Shown in pieces: positions 45,131 to 54,045 of a DNA stretch of 64,000 bases. The translations under genes and the position numbers were made by a program. The stretch spans positions 186,317 through 250,316 of the forward strand of contig JANLFK010000005.1 of assembly GCA_024655945.1 (NCBI GenBank). The letters are read 5' to 3'. Source of the stretch: a candidate division KSB1 bacterium. Lineage in GTDB: Bacteria; Zhuqueibacterota; Zhuqueibacteria; JANLFK01; Oleimicrobiaceae. The notes below the pieces were generated by a model that worked only from the letters and a program-made list of their open reading frames with translations, was not told the DNA's origin and ran no database searches. Position 1 is the stretch's first letter. Each line of letters begins with the position of its first letter.

Positions 45131-46651
45131 ATGTTAATGCGAAGCAGACACGTGACGCACCTTGCTTGTGTGCTTGTCCTCTTCTGGGCAACACCGGCCC
45201 TGCACGCCCAGGAGCTCAACTTGGAGGATCAGGTCATCGAGCACACGCTGGACAACGGCTTGAAGATCCTCATGGTCGAACGCCACGAGGTGCCACGCGT
45301 CGTGTGCCACATCTACTATCGGGTCGGCTCGGTCAACGAGCGGCCGGGTATCACCGGCATTTCCCACTTTCACGAGCACATGATGTTCAAAGGCACGCGC
45401 ACCATCGGCGTGACTGACTTTCAAGCCGATGATGCCTTGAACCGCCAGATCGACAGCCTCTACCACCTCATCTACCGCGAAAAGTACTGGAAGCGCGACG
45501 GCGACCAGGCCAAGATCAAGTGGTGGGAGGCGCAGGCCGACAGCCTCATGAAATACGAGAAGCGCTACATCATCAAGGACGACCTGTGGGAGACGTACAT
45601 GAAGAACGGTGGCACCGGCCTCAATGCCTCCACTGGGAAGGAGATTACCGGGTACTACGTCACCCTGCCGTCAAACAAGGTGGAGCTGCAAATGTGGTTG
45701 GAGTCCGACCGCATGCTCAACCCCTACTTCCGCGAGTTCTACTCGGAGAAGGAGGTGGTGCGCGAGGAGAGGCGCCTCAGCGAGAACAGCCCGGGCTACT
45801 TCTTCCGCGAGCAGCTCAATGCCACCTTCTGGGCCGCCTCCCCCTATGCCTGGAGCGTGGTTGGCTGGGACGCCGACCTGCAGAAGCTCACCAAGCAAGA
45901 CATGATCGAGTACAATCGCCGCTACTATGTGCCGAACAATGCCGTGGCCGTGTACGTAGGGGACATCAATCCCCAGGGGATCATCGCCTTAGCGGAGAAG
46001 TACTTCGGTCGCATCCCGCGGGGACCTGACCCGGAGCCGGTGCGCACCACGGAGCCCAAGCAGTACTGCGAAAAGCGCCTCTACGGCGAGGCCGAGGCCC
46101 CTCCTTCGGTGACCATCATGTACCACGTGCCGCCAGCCGGGCACCCGGACGCGGAAGTCTTCCGCGTGATAAGCGGGCTCATGAACGGCACCACCGGGCG
46201 GCTCTACAAGAAGCTCGTCAAGGAAAAAGGGATTGCCGTGGAGGCGTCCGCTTCCGGCGGCGGCATGATGTACGACGGCCAATACTCCTTCAGCGGCCGC
46301 CCAAAGTCAGAGGCGGGCCATACTCCTGAGGAGGTGGAGCAGGCCCTGTACGAGGAGAGCGAGCTCCTCAAGAAGGAACCGGTGCCGGAGTACGAGCTGC
46401 AGAAGGTCAAGAATCAGACGGAGGCGAACTTTGTCCAGAGTCTGCGTTCCACCTACGCACTGGCAGCCCGCCTCGGTCGCGCCGAGTTAGGCCTCGGCTG
46501 GCGCGACCTGCAGAAATCCTTGGAGCGCATGAAGGCGGTGACGGCCGAAGACATCATGCGCGTGGCCGCAACCTACTTCGTCAAAGACAATCGCACGGTG
46601 GGCATTCTCTATCGTGCCGCCCGCACGCCACAAGGCAGGCGCGCCAGGTAG
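45131..46651 (+). CDS. M16 family zinc peptidase, catalytic subunit
   Basis: A 506-residue exported insulinase/pitrilysin-family protein. A signal peptide (HLACVLVLFWATPALHA) precedes the M16 domain. The inverted zinc motif HFHEH is intact (H79, E82, H83), and the downstream Glu lies in the region about 76 residues later. It processes peptides in the periplasm. The ATG at 45131 has GGAGGAG upstream; another ATG two codons later is possible. It is followed after 42 bp by a second M16 protein that lacks the zinc motif, a common heterodimer arrangement. Confidence 0.92.
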   Translation: MLMRSRHVTHLACVLVLFWATPALHAQELNLEDQVIEHTLDNGLKILMVERHEVPRVVCHIYYRVGSVNERPGITGISHFHEHMMFKGTRTIGVTDFQADDALNRQIDSLYHLIYREKYWKRDGDQAKIKWWEAQADSLMKYEKRYIIKDDLWETYMKNGGTGLNASTGKEITGYYVTLPSNKVELQMWLESDRMLNPYFREFYSEKEVVREERRLSENSPGYFFREQLNATFWAASPYAWSVVGWDADLQKLTKQDMIEYNRRYYVPNNAVAVYVGDINPQGIIALAEKYFGRIPRGPDPEPVRTTEPKQYCEKRLYGEAEAPPSVTIMYHVPPAGHPDAEVFRVISGLMNGTTGRLYKKLVKEKGIAVEASASGGGMMYDGQYSFSGRPKSEAGHTPEEVEQALYEESELLKKEPVPEYELQKVKNQTEANFVQSLRSTYALAARLGRAELGLGWRDLQKSLERMKAVTAEDIMRVAATYFVKDNRTVGILYRAARTPQGRRAR

Positions 46652-46693
46652 GTAAGACGAAGAAGGCCCATCGCCCTACAGGAGGAAGCGCAC

Positions 46694-48151
46694 ATGAGAC
46701 GCTTGTTAATCACTGCCATACTTGCGGTGGTGGCGCTGTCCATAGCGACGGCCACCGCCCAGATTCCGCAGCATCCCTCTCAGCTTTCCTTTCGGCCGCT
46801 GCCCTTCGAGCCCCCCAAGGCCAAGGACTATCGCTCCGTACTCAGCAACGGCATGGTGGTCTACATCAAGGAGGACCACACCTTGCCGACAGTGGACATT
46901 CGGGCCACCATCCGCACAGGGAGCCTCTATGACCCGCCGGACAAGGTGGGGCTGGCGCGCATGGCAGGCGAAGTGATGCGCACCGGCGGCACCAAGAACA
47001 TCAGCGGCGACGACTTGGATGAACGCCTCGCCTTCCTGGGCGCCTCCATCGGCACCATGATCGGCACCACCTCTGGCAGCGCCAGCATGTCGTGCTTAGC
47101 ACGCGACAGAGAAGAGGTGCTCAAGCTGTTCGCCGACGTGCTGATGAACCCGCTTTTCGCCGAGGAAAAGATCAAGCTCTACAAGGACAAGGCCATCGAG
47201 GCACTGAAGACCAAGAACGACCAGCCGCGTGCCGTCTTGGAGACGGAGTTCCGCAAGCTGCTCTACGGCAACCACCCCCTGGTCTGGGAGGAGACGAAGA
47301 CCTCGATCGAAGGAATCACCCGGCAAGACCTGATGGCTTTTCATTCCGCCTACTTTGCCCCGAACAACATCATACTGGCGGTGGCAGGGGACTTTCAACG
47401 CCAGGAGATGCTGCAGAAGTTAGAACAGGCCTTTGCCGGCTGGCAGCGCCGTCCGGTGACCATCCCCCGCATTCCGGAAGTAGCCGCCAAGAATCGTCCC
47501 GGCGTCTTCATGATCCAGAAACAGATCAACCAGGGGTATGTGAACGTCGGGCACTTTGGCATCAAGGACACCAACCCGGACATCTTTGCCATCAACGTGA
47601 TGAACTTTATTCTTGGCGCCGGCAGCTTCACCTCGCGCATCACCAGCAAGGTGCGCTCTGATGAGGGCCTGGCCTACAACACTGGGTCGCGTTTCGCCAA
47701 CGAACATCTCTTCCCCGGCACGTTCTATGGCTATGTACAGACCAAGTCCCAGACCGTGTACTACGCAATTTCCCTCATCCTCAAGGAGTTCGAACGGATC
47801 CGGCGGGAGCCTGTGAGCGACGAGGAGATGGAAACGGCCAAAAACTACTTCCTGGACAGCTTCCCAGACCGGTTCTCCACAGCCATCGGCACGATGAGCA
47901 CCTTTGCCTCTTTGGAGTACGACGGCTTCCCGCTCGACTATTTCGACACCTACTGCGCCAAGATCCGAACGGTGACCAAGGAAGATGTTCTGCGCGTGGC
48001 CAAGAAGTACATCAAGCCGGACGAGATGACCATCATGGTGGTGGGCGACATCGAGGCGTGCAAGAAAGGGGACGAGAAACATCCCGGCACCTTAGACCAG
48101 CTGGGCCGCATCACCGAGATGAAGCTGCCTGACCCTCTCACCGGCCTGTAG
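46694..48151 (+). CDS. M16 family peptidase-like protein, non-catalytic subunit
   Basis: A 485-residue exported M16 homologue (signal MRRLLITAILAVVALSIATATA). At the position of HxxEH it reads ARMAGEVM, so zinc binding is lost. The region RSDEGLAYNTGSRF keeps the Arg/Tyr pair that M16 beta-type subunits supply to the active site of their partner. AGGAGGAAG precedes the ATG. With the upstream gene it should form an alpha-beta heterodimeric peptidase. This division of labour is known for M16B enzymes such as the mitochondrial processing peptidase. Confidence 0.9.
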   Translation: MRRLLITAILAVVALSIATATAQIPQHPSQLSFRPLPFEPPKAKDYRSVLSNGMVVYIKEDHTLPTVDIRATIRTGSLYDPPDKVGLARMAGEVMRTGGTKNISGDDLDERLAFLGASIGTMIGTTSGSASMSCLARDREEVLKLFADVLMNPLFAEEKIKLYKDKAIEALKTKNDQPRAVLETEFRKLLYGNHPLVWEETKTSIEGITRQDLMAFHSAYFAPNNIILAVAGDFQRQEMLQKLEQAFAGWQRRPVTIPRIPEVAAKNRPGVFMIQKQINQGYVNVGHFGIKDTNPDIFAINVMNFILGAGSFTSRITSKVRSDEGLAYNTGSRFANEHLFPGTFYGYVQTKSQTVYYAISLILKEFERIRREPVSDEEMETAKNYFLDSFPDRFSTAIGTMSTFASLEYDGFPLDYFDTYCAKIRTVTKEDVLRVAKKYIKPDEMTIMVVGDIEACKKGDEKHPGTLDQLGRITEMKLPDPLTGL

Positions 48152-48167
48152 AATAGCCAAGTGCACA

Positions 48168-48193
48168 GGGGACGGCCCTGGCCGGCCGTCCCC
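48168..48193 (+). terminator. Strong hairpin after the M16 peptidase pair
   Basis: GGGGACGGCC and GGCCGTCCCC form a perfect 10-bp stem with a 6-nt loop, 17 bp after the stop. The following TTGTCCTATT is only partly T-rich. Probable terminator. Confidence 0.65.
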
Positions 48194-48240
48194 TTGTCCT
48201 ATTGCCTACCTGACCGCTGACCAACGGGAGCAGCCTATCC

Positions 48241-49665
48241 ATGGAACGCAAGAACCAGCCACACGGGGGAGAACGTCGTCCGCCACTTTTTGTCGCGCTC
48301 ATTCCCATCCTGGCGATGATGGCTTTGCTGGTCATTGGCTACGGGATCTACCACATCGTCCCCCAGGTGCTGCTCATCGCTGCCGCACTGCTCACCGGCC
48401 TGCTCGGCATGGTCCTGCGCTTCCGGTGGGAGGACATGCAGAAGGGGATTGTGGAAAGCATCCACAAGGCGCTGCCCGCCATGCTCATCATGATTTGCGT
48501 GGGCATCCTCATCGGCTCGTGGATTGCCGCCGGCACGATCCCGATGATCATCTACTACGGCCTCAAGCTCATTTCGCCCAAGGTCTTTCTCGTCACCGCC
48601 TGCTTTGTGTGTAGCGTCACCTCACTGGCGACGGGGACCTCCTGGGGCACGATCGGCACGCTGGGCGTGGCGTTCATGGGCATCGCCACGGCCCAAGGCA
48701 TTCCGGCGGGACCAGCAGCCGGTGCCATTGTCGCAGGCGCGTATTTTGGTGACAAGATGTCGCCCTTCTCCGACGTCACCAATTTGGCGCCGGCAGTGGC
48801 TGCCTCCAACCTCTTCGACCACATCAAGCACATGATGTATTCGGCAGTGCCGGCCTGGTTGCTGGGCTTTGTCGTCTATTTCGTCGTCGGCCTGCGCTAT
48901 GGCACCACCACCGCCGAATCGGAGACGATGCGGCTGATCATGGAGACGCTGCGCCAGCACTTTTGCTTCCATGTGCTGCTGTTACTCCCTCTGGTCGTGG
49001 TCTTTTATTTTGCGGCAACAAAGAAGCCTGTGCTGCCGGGCATGCTGTTTTCCGCTTTGGTAGCCGGCGCATTGGCGGTCATCTTCCAGGGTGCCTCGGT
49101 GCCCGAGGTTGCGCAGGCCATGGACACCGGCTACAAGTCGGCCACGGGCGTAGCAGAGGTGGACAGACTCATCTCACGTGGTGGCATGATGAGCATGATG
49201 GGGGTGCAACTGGTGGCCTTCACGGCCTTCAGCTTCGGCGGCATCATGCAGCGCACTGGGCTGCTGCAGGTGATCTTTGACCACATCAAGAGCCTCACCG
49301 AGCGCGTGTGGAGCCTGGTGGCAACCACTGCGGCCAGCGCCATTCTGACGGCCATGGTGACCGGCAGTTCCTACCTGTCCATGATCGTCCCTGCCGAACT
49401 ACTTGCCCCCGTGTACCGCCAGAAGGGCTTGGCGGCAAAGAACCTGTCGCGGCTCGTCGAGGAGTGCGGGGCCATCATCGTACCGCTCATCCCGTGGAGC
49501 ATGGCAGGGGTGTACGTCACCGGCACCATCGGGGTGTCGCCCTTTCAGTACCTGCCGTGGGCGGTGCAAAACTATGCGGCAGTGCTGATCCTGGTGGTGT
49601 TCGGCTTCACCGGCTTGACGATGGCGCCCAAGATACGGGAGGACGAAACGCAGGTGGGGAGCTGA
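48241..49665 (+). CDS. nhaC: NhaC-family Na+/H+ antiporter
   Basis: A 474-residue inner-membrane antiporter. The NhaC signature is clear: SLATGTSWGTIGTLGVAFMG, GAIVAGAYFGDKMSPFSDVTNLAPA, and the repeat-like C-terminal block TGSSYLSMIVPAEL with EECGAIIVPLIPWS. Around 11-12 hydrophobic segments. Members exchange Na+ for H+, or malate for lactate in some cases. GGGAG precedes the ATG. It is separated from the M16 genes by a terminator-like hairpin and converges with the cobalamin-protein gene. Confidence 0.9.
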   Translation: MERKNQPHGGERRPPLFVALIPILAMMALLVIGYGIYHIVPQVLLIAAALLTGLLGMVLRFRWEDMQKGIVESIHKALPAMLIMICVGILIGSWIAAGTIPMIIYYGLKLISPKVFLVTACFVCSVTSLATGTSWGTIGTLGVAFMGIATAQGIPAGPAAGAIVAGAYFGDKMSPFSDVTNLAPAVAASNLFDHIKHMMYSAVPAWLLGFVVYFVVGLRYGTTTAESETMRLIMETLRQHFCFHVLLLLPLVVVFYFAATKKPVLPGMLFSALVAGALAVIFQGASVPEVAQAMDTGYKSATGVAEVDRLISRGGMMSMMGVQLVAFTAFSFGGIMQRTGLLQVIFDHIKSLTERVWSLVATTAASAILTAMVTGSSYLSMIVPAELLAPVYRQKGLAAKNLSRLVEECGAIIVPLIPWSMAGVYVTGTIGVSPFQYLPWAVQNYAAVLILVVFGFTGLTMAPKIREDETQVGS

Positions 49666-49679
49666 GGCTTTCGGCCTCA
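49663..49679. terminator. Small hairpin between convergent genes
   Basis: TGAGGC and GCCTCA form a 6-bp stem with a 5-nt loop. It overlaps the nhaC stop codon and lies 18 bp from the stop of the convergent gene. There is no T-tract, so its function is uncertain. Confidence 0.35.
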
Positions 49680-49696
49680 CCCCGCCGCCAGGGGGG

Positions 49697-51328
49697 TCAA
49701 AAGCCCAGGCGCTGCAACCTCTCTTTCTCGGTGAGTTCATGGCCTGTGGCCAAGTCTATGGCCACGCAGGCGCCGTTCTTCATCTGCGTGGCCACCTTGC
49801 CTGCCGCATGGGGGTTGCCGCAGAGATGGGGGGCATCGAGAATGCCCACTTGCACTGCCCGCGCCAGGTTCTCCGGCTCAGACCACGGATCGTCCACGTG
49901 GTGTGCAGGGAGGGCGCGGATTGCCTCGAGCAGGAGCTTGGCATCGGCCAGGAGTTGCTCCTTCCGCTCGCTGACCAGATGGGACTCCGCCACTGGCAGC
50001 GCGCCCAAGCTATGGTTTTGGATCACGCCGCGCACAATCGCCGCGCTCTCGATAATCTCCTCTGGGGTGGCCGCATGATGGCCCTCACAGAAAGCCACCA
50101 CGTGCACGATGTGCGGCTCTAAGGCCAGCTGGTAGAAGGTTGACGCGGCCAGTTGGCCTTTTGCCACATCGGCTGCCGTGCTCATGCTCGCCAGCCCGGT
50201 GCGCGTCTGGCGGACGCTTACGAAGCCATCGTCGTGCAGCGATTCGATGAGAGCCACCTTGGCCAGCATCTTGGCAAGGTCCATGGGCGCAGAGGTGCGC
50301 GCCGGGGTATTGAACATGTACTGCGCCACATAATGGCGGGCCCCGCTCCTCTTGGCATTGTAGGCCGCCAAGAATGCGGCTGCCACGGCCACGCTGTCCG
50401 GCGCCTCGCGCAGGCTCCAGTGGTGCGCTTCGTTCACTTCCAGGGGGATGCCATGACTGGCGTACCAGCGCATAGCCTCCTGGTTCTCGCGGATGGCCTC
50501 AGGCAGAGCCCGGTCAGAGCGGCCGTCCAGCACATTGTACCAGAAGAGTGGCACCGCGCCCCAAGCGACGTTGATGGTCTCGGCGAGCATCTCCGCCCAG
50601 CGCACCAGGTCGCGGGTGCCGGCGTAGCAGCGCAGCAGCGGGTAGTTGCCGCGGCGGGTCGCTTCGTAGATGGCGCGCAGGTCGGCCGGCGATCGCAGTG
50701 GTACTCCGCCGGCGCCATCCAGCTCCGGTCGCATCTCCTCCTGGCGAAAGAAGCACTCCTGAGCGTTCTGGTCTGGCGCGATGGACAAGACGTCAATGGC
50801 GCCCGCCATGGCAAGCTGGCGTGCTCCGGCGATGGTGGCGCTGAGGTCGGGCAGCCCAAAGTGGTGCCGCAGTATCGGCGAAGGCGCGGCAGCGGCAACG
50901 CGCGCCATCAGGGTCTGCGGGGGCTGCGCCGGGGCGATTGTCTGGCTCCTCTTGGCGAAAAAGGCCTCCACCTCCTCGCTGGTGGCGTCGCCAAAGACGG
51001 CGGCAAAAAGGCCGCTGCGCCGTGCCACCTCTGCCGCCGGAGGCGTGCCGCCGAACAGCCAGACCTTGTCCTGCCAGCCGCGCCGGGCAATGAGCTGCCG
51101 CAACGAAGCGAGAATGGGTTCCAAGGTCTCTGCCGTCAAGCGATAGCTCACCGCAATCGCCTCGGGCTGGTGTTGGTCGATCGCCTGCTCCAGGCGCTCC
51201 ACCCCTACCGCAGCGCCAAGGAAATGCGTGTCGTAGCCGTGGCGCTCGGCAATCCTGAGGAAAGACAGGACGCCTGCCACGTGCACGCACCCGCCCAAAG
51301 CCCCGGCGATCATCGTCCGTCGTGCCAT
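49697..51328 (-). CDS. Cobalamin-binding-domain protein with TIM-barrel-like region, unknown substrate
   Basis: A 543-residue cytoplasmic protein. The first about 130 residues look like a B12-binding Rossmann-like domain: the lower-ligand motif D-x-H-x-x-G appears as CVHVAG (C14, H16, G19), followed by VSYRLT and FGGTPPA. The remainder (about 155-480) resembles the barrel of adenosylcobalamin mutases such as glutamate mutase E, with AIDVLSIAPDQNAQE, PLFWYNVLDGRSDR and NEAHHWSLREAP. I do not recognise a specific enzyme. The Cys for Asp change is unusual. It starts 3 bp after the octopine-dehydrogenase-like gene, so the two products probably act in one pathway. Confidence 0.65.
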   Translation of the reverse strand: MARRTMIAGALGGCVHVAGVLSFLRIAERHGYDTHFLGAAVGVERLEQAIDQHQPEAIAVSYRLTAETLEPILASLRQLIARRGWQDKVWLFGGTPPAAEVARRSGLFAAVFGDATSEEVEAFFAKRSQTIAPAQPPQTLMARVAAAAPSPILRHHFGLPDLSATIAGARQLAMAGAIDVLSIAPDQNAQECFFRQEEMRPELDGAGGVPLRSPADLRAIYEATRRGNYPLLRCYAGTRDLVRWAEMLAETINVAWGAVPLFWYNVLDGRSDRALPEAIRENQEAMRWYASHGIPLEVNEAHHWSLREAPDSVAVAAAFLAAYNAKRSGARHYVAQYMFNTPARTSAPMDLAKMLAKVALIESLHDDGFVSVRQTRTGLASMSTAADVAKGQLAASTFYQLALEPHIVHVVAFCEGHHAATPEEIIESAAIVRGVIQNHSLGALPVAESHLVSERKEQLLADAKLLLEAIRALPAHHVDDPWSEPENLARAVQVGILDAPHLCGNPHAAGKVATQMKNGACVAIDLATGHELTEKERLQRLGF

Positions 51329-51331
51329 CGT

Positions 51332-52492
51332 TCACACCTCCCCGCTCACCGCCAGCAGGCGAATCTCTTTGACCGACTTGCCCCGCAAGCCGAGCGAATC
51401 GACTGTTCTGCCCTTCTTCCAAAAGTCCACTCCCCGCATCAGCGAGGAAAGATGGATGATGGCCTTGATCGTCGGCGTCTCCACCTTCAGCATTTCGCCG
51501 ATGGAAGCGATGGGCACCAGGCTCATCGGCACGTCCTCGTCGATGTAGCGGTGATGGAGGCGATCAGGCGCTTTGATGCCCACATAACCCGGGTTGTCGT
51601 GCATGGCTTCGTAGAGGTTTTCCCCAGTGGCGCTGTACGCGGTGTACAACCAGTTGCGCGCGCTCATGGCGCGAATGCCCAGGGCTGCAGCCACATCCAG
51701 CCGTTCCTTGTCAATGCGTTCCAACACGCGCGTGACCGACCTGCTTGCGCCTTGCACGTAGTATTCAAAGTCGCCGTGCGTCTCCTCGATCCAGGCAGCA
51801 TTCAGCACAGTCAAAGCTGGATGAAAGACCGCGCCGATGTTGTCGAAACTTGTTTTGAAGACATTGTCGCCGGGCACAAATTGCGGAAAGGCGCGGTTGA
51901 TGACCTTCAGTACACCGGGGATCCAGTAAGCGGGGAGCGTGGCCACGGGCACGGCTGCCTTGACAGAAAAGATCTTGGCATGTGCTGGCCCGAGTGCGCG
52001 GGAGGCATAAAGGAACGTCTGGGCCTCGGCAATGAACGGCAGCTCAGCGACGCCATGCTGGCGCAACACGTGATGGAACTCCAAGGCGCCGCCGGTGCGC
52101 CCTGGGTTGAGCACGACGATCTGGTGGGGTTTGATGTGTGACGCGCAGACTTCTGCCATGTAGCGATGACCGGTGGCCGGCACCACGACCATCAGCACAT
52201 CCACCCCCTCCAGGCACTCGGCGATATCGCTGGAGGCGACAGCCACCTTGCCGAACCCTTTGACTTCGCCCTCCAACCTGATACCGCCCCGCTCCTGGAC
52301 CGGCTGAATGCGCCGCCTTCCACGGTTGAAGAGGTTGACCTGGAACCCCATGATGCCCAAGTGGCCAGCCATGGCCAGTCCTCCATGACCTGCGCCCAGC
52401 ACGCAGAACTTGAGCTCCTTGGGGTCCTTGGCGAGCATGGCCTTCAGGTAGGCCCGGCGCCGGCTGTCCATGTCGGTGGCGCTGCAATTCAT
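51332..52492 (-). CDS. NAD(P)-dependent octopine/nopaline dehydrogenase family protein
   Basis: A 386-residue dehydrogenase. The nucleotide-binding motif is VLGAGHGGLAMAGHLG (about 30-45) and the N-terminal domain ends in LMVVVPATGH. The C-terminal octopine dehydrogenase domain carries the catalytic His region FDNIGAVFHPALTVLNAAWIE. Opine dehydrogenases join an amino acid and a 2-oxo acid reductively; many bacterial relatives have other substrates. The ATG at 52492 has GGAGG 8 bp upstream. It is followed 3 bp later by the cobalamin-binding gene. No B12 riboswitch-like sequence was seen upstream. Confidence 0.87.
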   Translation of the reverse strand: MNCSATDMDSRRRAYLKAMLAKDPKELKFCVLGAGHGGLAMAGHLGIMGFQVNLFNRGRRRIQPVQERGGIRLEGEVKGFGKVAVASSDIAECLEGVDVLMVVVPATGHRYMAEVCASHIKPHQIVVLNPGRTGGALEFHHVLRQHGVAELPFIAEAQTFLYASRALGPAHAKIFSVKAAVPVATLPAYWIPGVLKVINRAFPQFVPGDNVFKTSFDNIGAVFHPALTVLNAAWIEETHGDFEYYVQGASRSVTRVLERIDKERLDVAAALGIRAMSARNWLYTAYSATGENLYEAMHDNPGYVGIKAPDRLHHRYIDEDVPMSLVPIASIGEMLKVETPTIKAIIHLSSLMRGVDFWKKGRTVDSLGLRGKSVKEIRLLAVSGEV

Positions 52493-52702
52493 TTTCATCC
52501 CCTCCTCTTCTCGTGAGGCGCTTCCTTCCTCGGCCATTTGCCGACCTGCGTTCCAGGCCAAGAGGGCGGCTCAATCAACCGACGGCAGAATACCTCGTCG
52601 CGAAGAGCCAGTAGGCTCCCCTTCTCCCCTGAAGTCCTGTGCCCCCTCGGCGAAAGACCAGCGTGTTGTCCCCGCCTGCTGCGTCCGTGGAGGGCGGTAC
52701 GA

Positions 52703-53485
52703 CTAAGGCTGTTGGCGCTCCATCATCTTCATCATGTCCTTCATGCTGGGGCCCTTGGGCTTCGCTTTCTTGGGGTCAAACAGGTCATCCGCCAGGCCGG
52801 TATTGACCTTTGCCGAGGTCACGCGCGTGGTACTCGCCAGCTTGCCTTCGATATAGACATCCGTGCGGAAGGGGATCTCAAAGTCTTTGTGCACGGCGCG
52901 GAAGTCAGAGCACTGCACGCTCATCGGCTTTTCCATTCCCTCGGCCTTTCCCTCGGCCTTGACCAGGAGAAAGGCATCCTTGTCAATCCACAGTTTTGAG
53001 AAGGGCGAACCTTCCTTGGGTGTACCTTGCACCGCATAGCAACTGCGGCCGTTCACCTTCTCCTCCCCTACCACGCGCGCATCGCTGGTTACCCGATCCC
53101 ACCATTCCCAGTCGCTGGCGTACTTCTCGCCCTCCTCCCTGGGCACCTTCTGCGTGCCCATCATGGGGGAGACCAGCCAATAGTCCTTGCCATCGCCGAT
53201 GACGATATTCTCCATCTTACCCATACCCGGCGCGAGCTCTGTCTGCACCTCGGCACGGGACTTGTCACCCTTGGTGTAGATCGTCATCTGCGACTGTATC
53301 TTCCCCTGTTCGGTGATGGTCTCCATCACCTGCTGGAGGGTCAGGTCCTTGATCTCGGCCTGCAACCGCTCGTGACGAGCGCGGGCCTCCTTGACCAAGC
53401 CTGCCCAGTCGATCGCCGTGGCCACACCGGCGATTGCTATGCACAACCCCAGGGCGGCAGTAATCATCAGGCTGCGGTTCCTCAT
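52703..53485 (-). CDS. LolA-like outer-membrane lipoprotein-sorting protein homologue
   Basis: A 260-residue exported protein with signal MRNRSLMITAALGLCIAIAGVATA. The mature part is a beta-rich LolA/LolB-like fold (SQMTIYTKGDKSRAEVQ; DYWLVSP; SKLWIDKDAFLLVKAE; DVYIEGK) and ends in a Met-rich tail. The pattern matches the COG2834/DUF4412-like group, which handles lipids or lipoproteins in the periplasm. GGAG precedes the ATG. It stands alone, between the opine dehydrogenase operon and the methylase pseudogene. Confidence 0.7.
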   Translation of the reverse strand: MRNRSLMITAALGLCIAIAGVATAIDWAGLVKEARARHERLQAEIKDLTLQQVMETITEQGKIQSQMTIYTKGDKSRAEVQTELAPGMGKMENIVIGDGKDYWLVSPMMGTQKVPREEGEKYASDWEWWDRVTSDARVVGEEKVNGRSCYAVQGTPKEGSPFSKLWIDKDAFLLVKAEGKAEGMEKPMSVQCSDFRAVHKDFEIPFRTDVYIEGKLASTTRVTSAKVNTGLADDLFDPKKAKPKGPSMKDMMKMMERQQP

Positions 53486-53627
53486 GGTTCACTCCGCGTT
53501 AGGTGAGAATCATGCGCCGGGGCTCAGCCCGGCAGCGGGAAAATCATGACCTCAACGGCACCGAGCTCAGCCCCTGCTGCCGAGGCGAGCGAAAGGAGTC
53601 GGGGGAGCACTCTGCTGGGGCGGAGGG

Positions 53628-54043
53628 CTAGGACGTTGCTTTCTTGCGCCTGCCAACATTATACCTGGCTTTGGGTTCGCGTATGGCGGGCAACTCATCC
53701 AACCCCGACAAGTCTCTCCCGATGACCAGCCCCCTCATTGTCGCGTGATGGGTGTTTTTCATCGGAATCAAGCGCATCTGAAATCCATGTGCCGTCGTGC
53801 CATTTCTTTTACTTCTTCCGCTTCGTCATAAGTCATCAAAAAATCGCCCACGAGCGACTCACAGATCGTGAAGAGACGCTCGTGATCAAGCTCGTGATGT
53901 TTATAGAGTCGTTTGCCGGCCTTCTTTCCACCGGGATAGCGGAAAGGACTTCGCTGGGGAACGGATGCGACATTCACCGGGCGGAGTAGTACCATCTCGT
54001 CAGAATATTCAGGCAATAACGGGAGTTGCCTCTGCGTCCCCAT
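53628..54043 (-). pseudogene. D12-class adenine DNA methyltransferase, internally deleted and frameshifted
   Basis: The frame opens with an N-terminal motif of D12-class N6-adenine methyltransferases (SPFRYPGGK) and jumps directly to their C-terminal part (AGKRLYKHHELDHERLF; GDFLMTYDEAEEVKEMA). Roughly 150-200 residues, including the DPPY catalytic region, are missing. The first frame stops at 53768 (ending MDFRCA). In another frame the C-terminus continues as FQMRLIPMKNTHHATM and VIGRDLSGL to a TAG at 53628. Removing two bases near CACATGGAT restores the expected reading RHGFQMRL. The gene lies 2 bp after the NotI-like endonuclease gene, of which it was surely the partner. It cannot make an active enzyme. 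Confidence 0.85.
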
Positions 54044-54045
54044 GG

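Noticed and set aside
52493-52702. Possible B12 riboswitch upstream of the opine dehydrogenase/B12-protein operon
   Set aside because: No GCCACTG-type B12 box or expected stem pattern could be found.
53658-53663. TATAAT on the minus strand, possible -10 of the LolA-like gene
   Set aside because: No -35 box at 16-18 bp; it lies inside the methylase remnant.
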